Source of the DNA: Deltaproteobacteria bacterium | Lineage (GTDB): Bacteria > Desulfobacterota > Desulfobacteria > Desulfobacterales > Desulfobacteraceae | Assembly: GCA_019314105.1 (NCBI GenBank) | Contig: JAFCZY010000123.1 | Location: 1 to 6,196, forward strand | Length of the DNA: 6,196 nt | Reading direction: 5' to 3' | Shown here: positions 1-6,123 of the stretch, one piece after another | How the letters are laid out: the number at the start of each line of letters is the position of its first letter | How positions within the stretch are numbered: the first letter of the stretch is position 1 | Made by a program: the position numbers and the translations under genes | Notes under the pieces: model-generated | Database searches by the model: none | What the model was told of the DNA's origin: nothing | What the model saw: the letters and a program-made list of their open reading frames with translations, nothing else

Positions 1-367
1 CCAACCCGACATACTTCCTATTCAACAAAGATGAAAACCCGCATATTGCACATTTATATTCATAAGCGACTAAAGCATCTTCTCTGAATTTTGGATCTCT
101 TCTTCTGATTTCCTTTTTATCGATATTAAGACCAATCGCTGATAAAATATCTGTGTGATAAGATTCTGGAAAATGTACATTGAGAAGGTATTCTGCTATT
201 TCATTGATTTTGTCTTGATTCTTAATAAGTTCTGAATAAATATCATCCGGGAAACCACCCATGATTTTGTTATCAAGGAAATATTTTCTCTCAGGTCTAG
301 AGATACTTTTAATATGATTTTGATCCTCTGGAGTGTGAGCCTTTATTTTCCATAACTCATCATGGTT
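1..367 (-). pseudogene. Phosphorothioate-dependent HNH restriction endonuclease (ScoMcrA/SBD-HNH type), N-terminally truncated remnant; also cut by the window edge
   Basis: Reading the minus strand from base 367 to base 2 gives 122 codons without a stop. The peptide contains GGFPDDIYSEL, then HFPESYHTDILSAIGLN, then RRRDPKFREDALVAYEYKCAICGF. From memory of the family, this order and wording match the region joining the sulfur-binding domain to the HNH nuclease domain in enzymes that cut phosphorothioated DNA. The CAIC pair would be the first half of the zinc-binding HNH fold; the catalytic histidines should follow beyond base 1. The sulfur-binding domain expected upstream is missing. Similarity starts at about NHDELW (bases 350-367), just where a long palindrome begins, and no ATG, ribosome site or N-terminal domain is seen before it. 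The frame stays open through the palindrome to a stop near base 529, but that extension looks like repeat DNA. It is probably a non-functional fragment. An intact gene with a divergent N-terminus is less likely. Confidence 0.7.
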
Positions 368-368
368 G

Positions 369-590
369 GGGGTTAGGGTATCAAGGAGATTCAAGGGTGT
401 CTTGTTTGACCGGTTTGTCTGTGATTTTTGGTAAAGTTCCAAATATCTGAAATGGTTAAGACGGCAAATTGTTTGAACGAGGAACGAGTGAGTTTTTGCC
501 GTCCAATGGAAGATATTTGTGAACTTTCAAAAATTATTCAGGCACTATGGAGAATAAGGCACCCCTGAATCTCAATAGGTGGTCTGATTT
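369..590. repeat. Long imperfect palindrome, about 220 bp, MITE- or REP-like
   Basis: Two arms of roughly 80 bp are inverted copies of each other with small mismatches and indels. Three segments pair clearly. GAGATTCAAGGGTGTCTT (386-403) pairs with 556-573 at 16 of 18 positions. AAAGTTC (433-439) pairs exactly with GAACTTT (521-527). CAAATATCT (440-448) pairs exactly with AGATATTTG (511-519), with one bulged T at 520. The inner hairpin 461-502 sits at the centre. The outer limits are estimates, because similarity fades at about 369 and 590. There is no transposase, so this would be a non-autonomous element or a decayed insertion. It abuts the truncated endonuclease fragment. Confidence 0.75.
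461..502. repeat. Inner hairpin of the palindrome with a tandem 7-bp repeat in its loop
   Basis: ACGGCAAA (461-468) and TTTGCCGT (495-502) form an exact 8-bp stem. The 26-base loop holds two adjacent copies of GAACGAG (475-481 and 482-488). It does not end in a U-run and lies inside the larger palindrome, so a simple intrinsic terminator is not the best reading. In RNA it would form the tip of a much longer stem. Confidence 0.7.
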
Positions 591-707
591 CCCTGATCTG
601 AACAATCGATTTAATTTATTTCTTTTTAAACCTGTAATATGATAAGACTCTTCTGTGGTTTAATCTGTTTATCATTTAATTTTTATAAAACCAGTATGAT
701 GAATATT
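591..707 (+). other. AT-rich leader upstream of the hdrA-like operon; no gene seen
   Basis: This stretch is strongly AT-rich and has no convincing coding frame. Any promoter for the downstream operon should lie here, but I see no good -35/-10 pair and no sigma-54 site. The closest things to a -10 box are TAATAT at about 636-640 and TATAAA at 684-689, both without a matching -35. A separated dyad, ATGATAA (639-645) and TTATCAT (669-675), could be an operator half-site pair, but that is weak. Confidence 0.4.
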
Positions 708-713
708 GGAGGA
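708..713 (+). promoter_or_regulatory. Shine-Dalgarno GGAGGA that decides the start of the hdrA-like gene
   Basis: GGAGGA ends four bases before the ATG at 718. A longer reading from TTG at 706 would make this ribosome site part of the coding sequence, so 718 is the better start. Confidence 0.8.
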
Positions 714-717
714 ATGT

Positions 718-3192
718 ATGGAAAAAACGACCCCGAATATCCTGATTATAGGAGGCGGCGTTGCCGGAATCGCTGCGGCGCAACTCTTTTCTGATCAGGA
801 TGTTATTGTACATCTGGTGGAAAAAAAACCCACCCTTGGCGGGCATGCTGCCATGTGGGCATGTATGGCAACTGATACCTGTCAAAACTGTGGTGCCTGT
901 CTCAGTATTGAAATGGCGGCTCAGGTTCAAAAACAAAAAAATATTATATTGCATCTCAACACCCTTATTCAAACCATTCATAAAGAAACACACGGGTATA
1001 CGGTAGGGTTTGAAAACAACGAAACCTTCTGTGTAGAAAAAATCATCTTGGCCACAGGATTTTCCCCCTTTAACCCGAGCCAAATAAATTCGCTTCACTA
1101 TGATGCATATAAAAACGTAATCACCTCGGCTGATTTGAATACCATACTGCGAAACGAAACACTTTCTGAATATTTTAAGGGAAAATCGAATCCAAAAATT
1201 GCCTTTATCCAGTGTGTGGGCTCCCGAAACCGTGAACAAGGCAGAGATTATTGTTCCCAGGTATGCTGCAAGATATCCATGCGCCATGCCAACAAGCTTA
1301 TCCATCTTTACCCTGAATCCGACATTACACTCTTTTACATGGATCTCCAAATTATTGGAAAAGAGATACGGCCTCTGTTTAACACACTTTCCCAAAATAT
1401 TGACCTGATTCAAGGTGTCCCTGCGGAAATTCTTGAAAATACAGAAACGAATATGCTGACCATTGTGGCAGAAGACAAAGAAACCCAATCCAGAGTTTCC
1501 AAAGCCTTTGATCTTATCGTTCTCTCTGTCGGTATGCAGCCTGCTCAAAGCCTTGAGGCACCAAATGGTATGCCGGCCGGCATACTTGATCTAAAACCCA
1601 ATTCATGGGGGTTTTTCAATACAGATCAGGCAGCTCTTGCAAAGGATGTGGTTATTGCAGGTTGTGCCAATGGTCCCAAAGATATCCTTTCTTCCATACA
1701 GGAAGGCAGGGTTGCAGCTGCAAAAGTTATTGAAGATCTTGGACTGACCCCGAAAGACCAATTACCCATAGCCGTATTAGGACAAGGTGCTCAGGCCGAT
1801 AAAATAATCAACGCCTTTTCTTCAAAAGGATATGCCACTTATCTGTTCGGATCGGGAACAGGTCAGACAAATGACCGAAAAATCATTTCCATCAGCGGTA
1901 CTGCCGGTAACTTTTCACTCTATTATGAATCAGAAAATGAAAAGAAAAATCTCACTTGTGCGGCCATTGTTGCTGCATTCGAGCCAGAGCCATCATTGAA
2001 CCGGCTGGGCAGCCTCAAAAATGATTCCCTGAGCCTTGATGCATTCTCTCAAATGCTTGAAGAAGCACCTGACACCTGTCCAAAGGATAATATCATTCTG
2101 CTGGATTATTTTGGACCTGAAATTAAATCTTTTGCACGGCTTGCCTTGGAAACCGCTATCAAAGCAAAGGCATTGGGGAAAAATATTTCAATTATCATGA
2201 ATAAAATGCTGGTTCACGGTGCATTAGGCCAGCGTCTCTATGATACGGCAAGGCGGCAGGGAGTCAATTTTTTCAGATTTGAGACCCGTGAAGATCTGCA
2301 ATTTGAGGATTCCGGTACTGGCTTTCTGATCAAACTCAAAGAGGCGACACTGCCATCCATTGAGTTGAATCTCAATTGTGACGGCCTTATCCTGCCACCA
2401 AGCCTGACGCCGGCAAAAGGATTTAAAGATGCCGCCGCACTCTTGCGTCAGCCCCTTGACAAGGAAGGCTTTCTACAATCTGCCAACATTCGTCACCGGC
2501 TGACCCAATCCCCTCGAAAAGGCATCTTTTTTGCCGGGACCTGTCATGATGAGACTGACAAAGATGACCTGAACAATGAAATTAATGATATTCTATCTGC
2601 CCTTTCAACCGAGTCTTTTGAATTGCCCCAGACTAAGATCGGGGTGGATACCGGGGTTGAAATCAATCAGAAAAAATGTGCCCAGTGTCTGACCTGTATC
2701 CGGGTCTGCCCGCACTCGGCCATTGTAATGAATGAAAAAAACAGACCCCAAATTGTACCGGATGCCTGCTTTTCATGCCATCTTTGTGTGTCTAACTGCC
2801 CAGCCTATGCCATTGAATCAAAAACGTTTACCAATGATCAGATTGCCCAGAAAATTGAAAAAGACAAAATGGTCATTCTGGCCTGTGAACGCTCGGCTGC
2901 CCTTGCAGCAGGCAGCCTTACACTGCCGGATCACATCACCCTGATCCCCATTCCCTGTGCCTGCAGAATCAGCAGTGATATAATTCTCAAAGCACTGTTA
3001 AATGGCGCATCAAAAGTAATGATCAGCGGTTGTCACGAAGAAAACTGCAGATCCATGGAAGGCAGCCATATTGCTGAGGCAAGCATGAAACAAGTGTTAA
3101 ACATTCCAGAAATGGATGCCTCCAAAGTAGTGTGGGAACCCATAGCTGCCAATGAAAGTAAAAAATTTGAACATATCATTTCCAAAGGATAA
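718..3192 (+). CDS. HdrA/QmoB-like FAD iron-sulfur oxidoreductase with fused MvhD-like C-terminus
   Basis: 824 residues from ATG 718. It is probably the cytoplasmic flavin hub of an Hdr-like electron-transfer complex, possibly electron-bifurcating. Residues 8-17 are an FAD Rossmann loop (IGGGVAG). C49, C55, C58 and C61 form an N-terminal cysteine cluster. FIQCVGSR with C166, then C179, C183 and C184 (C-x12-C-x3-CC), is the HdrA signature; FYMDLQ (206-211) and IAGCANGPKDI (313-323) close this module. Residues about 350-625 resemble a second HdrA module (HG near 500, IFFAGTCHD near 603-610) but lack the CVGSR and CC cysteines. Two 4Fe-4S motifs follow: C654/657/660/664 and C684/687/690/694. The last ~105 residues are MvhD-like, with C723, C747, C749 and GCHEENC (C772, C777) as likely [2Fe-2S] ligands. 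No membrane segments are seen. The layout recalls QmoB, but no QmoA, QmoC or Apr genes adjoin it, so I give no symbol. Family assignment is firm; partner and substrate are inferred. Confidence 0.93.
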   Translation: MEKTTPNILIIGGGVAGIAAAQLFSDQDVIVHLVEKKPTLGGHAAMWACMATDTCQNCGACLSIEMAAQVQKQKNIILHLNTLIQTIHKETHGYTVGFENNETFCVEKIILATGFSPFNPSQINSLHYDAYKNVITSADLNTILRNETLSEYFKGKSNPKIAFIQCVGSRNREQGRDYCSQVCCKISMRHANKLIHLYPESDITLFYMDLQIIGKEIRPLFNTLSQNIDLIQGVPAEILENTETNMLTIVAEDKETQSRVSKAFDLIVLSVGMQPAQSLEAPNGMPAGILDLKPNSWGFFNTDQAALAKDVVIAGCANGPKDILSSIQEGRVAAAKVIEDLGLTPKDQLPIAVLGQGAQADKIINAFSSKGYATYLFGSGTGQTNDRKIISISGTAGNFSLYYESENEKKNLTCAAIVAAFEPEPSLNRLGSLKNDSLSLDAFSQMLEEAPDTCPKDNIILLDYFGPEIKSFARLALETAIKAKALGKNISIIMNKMLVHGALGQRLYDTARRQGVNFFRFETREDLQFEDSGTGFLIKLKEATLPSIELNLNCDGLILPPSLTPAKGFKDAAALLRQPLDKEGFLQSANIRHRLTQSPRKGIFFAGTCHDETDKDDLNNEINDILSALSTESFELPQTKIGVDTGVEINQKKCAQCLTCIRVCPHSAIVMNEKNRPQIVPDACFSCHLCVSNCPAYAIESKTFTNDQIAQKIEKDKMVILACERSAALAAGSLTLPDHITLIPIPCACRISSDIILKALLNGASKVMISGCHEENCRSMEGSHIAEASMKQVLNIPEMDASKVVWEPIAANESKKFEHIISKG

Positions 3193-3226
3193 CCCTACCG
3201 CCGTATGAGAATAAAGGAAAATAAAG

Positions 3227-4435
3227 ATGGACACTGCCATAATAAACAAAGAATCTGATCTATACAAAATGTTGAACCAGTTTGAGCTGGGGGACAATAT
3301 TTCTGAATGTCTGACCTGCGGCGCCTGCAACTCCAGATGTACCTGGTTTGACGGTGAAGGCGGGCCCCTACCCCGCCAGATTATCCGCATGGCCGCCCTG
3401 GGGCTTGATGAACAGCTTGTGAACAGCAATATGCTCTGGGATTGTCTTTTATGCAACCGGTGTACACAGGGATGTCCCATGGGGATTTCCATGGACAAGG
3501 TTGTCAGGAAAGCCAGAAGCCTTGCCATTGCCGATGACAAAATCTCCAGAGACATCAAGAAGGGAATTAAAAACCGTATCGAACTGGGAGATGTCAACGC
3601 CCTGACCAAAGATGAGTTTGTGGAAACCATTGAATGGCTCAGTGAAGAATTTGTTGATGAAGTGGATGATCCAAAAGCTGAAATTCCCCATGATATTAAA
3701 GGAACAAAACTTCTTTATCTCCCCAACCCAAGAGAGCTTGCCACCAGCCTGCTGCATTTAACTGCCATGGCAAAGCTCTTTTATGCCATAAAAGAAACCT
3801 GGACCCTGTCTTGCCATCATACTGATGTGACCAACTGGGCCTATTTTGCGGGCAAGGATGATCTTACAAAAAAAATGGCCATGATGGTGGTTGAGCCGGC
3901 TGAAGAACTCGGCGTTGAAACCCTTGTGCTTTCAGAGTGCGGGCATGGATATCATACACTAAAATACCTTTTGGAAGATATCATTGGAAGAAAACCCGGA
4001 TTTGAAGTGGTCAGTATGCCGGAACTTGTCCTTCGATATGCCCAGAAAGGCGTGTTAAAATTTGATCCAGGCGTGCATCCTTATAAAATTGCCTACCATG
4101 ACCCCTGCAATATTGGCAGGAAATCGGGCGGATATGATGCGCCGAGACAATTGCTTTCCATGATCTGTGAAGGCCTTGTGGAACTCACCCCCAACAGGGA
4201 AGACGGCATCTGCTGTGGTGGCGGTGGTGGTATGTTGCAGGACAGCACCACTACCGTGAAAAGAATGATTACCGGAAAACCAAAGGCAAACCAGATGAAA
4301 GCAACAGGTCTGTCCCATCTTGCTGCACCATGTTTGTCCTGCCACAGGCAGCTTGGGGAGCTTTCTGACCATTATAAACTGGGAATAAAGGTTGATACGG
4401 TGGCATTCCTGGCATCGGAAGCGTTAATTTTATAA
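3227..4435 (+). CDS. HdrC-HdrB fusion (HdrD/DsrK/TmcB-like) CCG-domain iron-sulfur protein
   Basis: 402 residues. It probably takes electrons from the preceding flavoprotein and passes them to a thiol/disulfide or other acceptor. The N-terminal HdrC-like part has two [4Fe-4S] motifs, C28-x2-C31-x2-C34-x3-C38 and C73-x2-C76-x2-C79-x3-C83-P. The C-terminal HdrB-like part has two CCG-type halves. The second is intact: HDPC (C294), ICCGGGGG (C329, C330) and PCLSCH (C369, C372), fitting a non-cubane [4Fe-4S] site. The first is degenerate: WTLSCHHTD (C196) stands where a CCG motif would be, followed by SECGHGYH (C238). The WTLS and ECGH wording recalls DsrK. No transmembrane segment or signal peptide is visible, and no DsrM/HdrE-type membrane partner is in the window. 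Ribosome site AAAGGA at 3213-3218 is 8 bases before ATG; the gap from the upstream gene is 34 bp, indicating one transcript. Family is firm; physiological acceptor unknown. Confidence 0.93.
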   Translation: MDTAIINKESDLYKMLNQFELGDNISECLTCGACNSRCTWFDGEGGPLPRQIIRMAALGLDEQLVNSNMLWDCLLCNRCTQGCPMGISMDKVVRKARSLAIADDKISRDIKKGIKNRIELGDVNALTKDEFVETIEWLSEEFVDEVDDPKAEIPHDIKGTKLLYLPNPRELATSLLHLTAMAKLFYAIKETWTLSCHHTDVTNWAYFAGKDDLTKKMAMMVVEPAEELGVETLVLSECGHGYHTLKYLLEDIIGRKPGFEVVSMPELVLRYAQKGVLKFDPGVHPYKIAYHDPCNIGRKSGGYDAPRQLLSMICEGLVELTPNREDGICCGGGGGMLQDSTTTVKRMITGKPKANQMKATGLSHLAAPCLSCHRQLGELSDHYKLGIKVDTVAFLASEALIL

Positions 4436-4483
4436 GTTACCGGAAGTTTTGGACAAGACATATCAATAAAAGGAGATTAAAAA

Positions 4484-5452
4484 ATGACGACGACCGACGA
4501 AACGCAAAAAAAGTCACTCTGGTTAGGAATTGAGGAATATCTACTTGAGCTTAACGCAGGAGAACTCTCAGGACAAGCCAAGGAAGCAGCGATTCAAAAA
4601 ATTATCGGTGACCTTGACAATGCGGGTTTTAATGTTTCCACAAGCGGAGGCAGGATTATGCAGTTGCGATGGGCGATGGATGACATGCTGGAAGTTGGGA
4701 GGCCGCTGATGAAGGATTTTAACGATGCGATCTCAGCGCTTTCATTGGAGGACGTACTCGATCCTTATTCAACGACCACTAACCTTATCGACAATCTTGG
4801 TGAAACGTGGAAAGAATTCAGGAATGTCGAACATAGACCAGACATAATACGGATTGTCGAAGAGACAAGACTCAATTTGCTTGTAAAAAAAACAAAAGAA
4901 CTGTCTGAAAATGAAAGTATCCGATACCTCATTGGAGAACAGGTGGGACGCGAGGTGATCGTAAACAAATTAGGCATTACAGAAGAAAAAATGGCCGAGG
5001 TGGAGGCTGAGATTGCAAAGGAAAAGGCAGAGAGAGATAGAGTGACAAACCTGCTGGAAAAGGTTGACGGCAAATCACAAGAAGAAAAGGTGAAGTTCTT
5101 AATTACCAATAATGTGGCAGAGGAGTTGATCATAGAGATGGCGGAAGTTGACCAGGATGCTATTAACAATGCCAAAAAAACCATGGAAGAGGAACTCAAG
5201 GAGCAACAAAGATTAGCAGAGGAAGCAGCCGCGAAGAAAAAGGCGGAAGCTGCAGGCCCTGCTTTGGAAGATATTACCCCGGATGATATGATTGACCACA
5301 TCGATTCAATTCGTGAAATCATGGAATTCAGCGAAGTAGAGAAAGAAATCAGGACGATGTGTGAACAAAGCGCTATCCCACAGTGTCTAGTTGACATTGC
5401 CGTTTCTGATCCTGATAAACTGGATGAACTCGAAAAAAAGGCAGAAGGATAA
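4484..5452 (+). CDS. Unrecognised acidic, likely coiled-coil protein in the Hdr-like operon
   Basis: 322 residues; I do not recognise a family. The gene looks real: AGGAG at 4471-4475 sits 8 bases before ATG, it follows the HdrD-like gene by 48 bp on the same strand, and the frame is long and compositionally sensible. The N-terminal ~150 residues look globular and mostly helical (for example SLWLGIEEYLLEL near residue 11, and RWAMDDMLEVGRPLMKDF). From about 160 to 260 the sequence is rich in E, K, A, Q and R and likely forms coiled coils, ending in an Ala/Lys-rich linker (EEAAAKKKAEAAG, about 246-258). A compact C-terminal segment then carries the only two cysteines, C293 and C301, spaced C-x7-C. 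No signal peptide, membrane segment, nucleotide-binding loop or Fe-S motif is seen. It may be a scaffold or adaptor for the two Hdr-like subunits, but this rests only on position. Confidence 0.85.
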   Translation: MTTTDETQKKSLWLGIEEYLLELNAGELSGQAKEAAIQKIIGDLDNAGFNVSTSGGRIMQLRWAMDDMLEVGRPLMKDFNDAISALSLEDVLDPYSTTTNLIDNLGETWKEFRNVEHRPDIIRIVEETRLNLLVKKTKELSENESIRYLIGEQVGREVIVNKLGITEEKMAEVEAEIAKEKAERDRVTNLLEKVDGKSQEEKVKFLITNNVAEELIIEMAEVDQDAINNAKKTMEEELKEQQRLAEEAAAKKKAEAAGPALEDITPDDMIDHIDSIREIMEFSEVEKEIRTMCEQSAIPQCLVDIAVSDPDKLDELEKKAEG

Positions 5453-5469
5453 TATTGTTGGAGAATTGA

Positions 5470-5586
5470 AATGCAATTATTCATCGCTGTTTGCCAAAAA
5501 CCCTTAAGGATGTCAGCAATGACCTCTTTGAACTGGTTGAACAGTTCAAAGGAAATTCCCATGTAACTGAGATGTACAGTTATTAA
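5470..5586 (+). pseudogene. Possible decayed coding remnant in the spacer
   Basis: Between a TGA at 5467 and a TAA at 5584, one plus-strand frame reads 38 codons without a stop, including TLKDVSNDLFELVEQFK and then HVTEMYSY. The composition looks like real protein (amphipathic helix, then a polar tail ending at a stop) rather than random spacer. There is no start codon with a ribosome site in this frame. An ATG at 5471, with GGAG about 8 bases upstream, is in another frame and gives only 31 less protein-like residues. It could be the 3' end of a lost gene or a frameshifted short gene. I do not recognise the family. Confidence 0.35.
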
Positions 5587-5625
5587 TTTGATAATAGTAT
5601 TAAATATGAAATAAGGAAAAATTAA

Positions 5626-6123
5626 ATGCACCTTACAGATATAATTCCCATAGAAAAATGGGAAGCCTTTGAAAAAGAATTATATGATCGCTCCGAAATG
5701 AATGCGTGTGTGTATGACAATCAAGGGAATCGTATCACTTCCTATGTATCATGGGCAAATGAAATTTGTCCGACAATCAAGTCTTATCCTGAGGGGATTG
5801 CTGCTATATGTGCAGTAGCAAATCAATATTTTGCTAAAGAAACAGCAAAAACAAAGCAACCTGTTGTTGACGAATGTGATGCAGGCTTTGCTAAATTTGC
5901 CGTCCCAATTTTTTATAAGCATGAATTTTTAGGCACTGTGGGCGGGTGCGGTCATATTCTTCCTGATGGTGAAGTTGAGACTTTTTTTATTGAAAAAGCG
6001 ATTGGGGGAAACGATCTGGGACTAGAAAAAAAAATTGATACCGTTAAACAGATTTCTGAAAATGATATAAATAAATTGGTTAATTTTGTTCAAACATACC
6101 TGAAGGACATATTACCGGAATAA
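5626..6123 (+). CDS. Stand-alone PocR sensory-domain protein
   Basis: 165 residues, one domain, no DNA-binding, kinase or cyclase module. The sequence fits the PocR ligand-binding domain: a PAS-like start (VYDNQGNRIT, 29-38), NEICPTI (C48), GIAAIC (C62), then VVDECDAGFAKFAVPIF (C84), matching the usual C-(H/D)-AG-(L/F)-x-x-FAVPI signature, and LGTVGGCGHILPDGE (C108). The family is predicted to sense small hydrocarbon derivatives such as propanediol and is usually fused to signalling outputs; here it is alone, so it may act through a partner or simply bind a ligand. C48, C62, C84 and C108, with C28, could bind a metal or react with thiols (inference). ATG 5626 has AAGGA at 5613-5617, 8 bases upstream. 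It lies 173 bp after the unrecognised gene on the same strand; shared transcription is possible but not shown. Confidence 0.88.
   Translation: MHLTDIIPIEKWEAFEKELYDRSEMNACVYDNQGNRITSYVSWANEICPTIKSYPEGIAAICAVANQYFAKETAKTKQPVVDECDAGFAKFAVPIFYKHEFLGTVGGCGHILPDGEVETFFIEKAIGGNDLGLEKKIDTVKQISENDINKLVNFVQTYLKDILPE

Noticed and set aside
368..529. N-terminal extension of the endonuclease in the same open frame
   Set aside because: The translation follows the palindrome and does not resemble the expected sulfur-binding domain; no start codon with a ribosome site is present.
369..590. Integron attC site
   Set aside because: The long inverted arms invite the idea, but I find no proper RYYYAAC / GTTRRRY end pair, the length of about 220 bp is too great, and there is no cassette layout.
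369..590. CRISPR array
   Set aside because: There are only two arms, inverted rather than direct, and no regularly spaced repeats.
706..717. Earlier TTG start for the HdrA-like gene
   Set aside because: It would place the GGAGGA ribosome site inside the coding region and add MEEC before the natural ATG; 718 is better supported.
676..1548. 290-codon open frame on the minus strand
   Set aside because: It lies antisense to the HdrA-like gene, whose plus-strand motifs (FAD loop, CVGSR, YCSQVCC) are unmistakable. The minus peptide has no recognisable domain.
718..3192. Calling the gene qmoB outright
   Set aside because: The architecture is similar, but the neighbours expected for Qmo (qmoA, qmoC, aprAB) are absent from the window and the next gene is HdrD/DsrK-like.
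4765..5631. 288-codon open frame on the minus strand, Ser/Phe/Ala-rich
   Set aside because: It mirrors the Glu/Lys-rich plus-strand gene; its serine and phenylalanine runs are what antisense reading of such codons gives. The plus gene has a better ribosome site and operon position.
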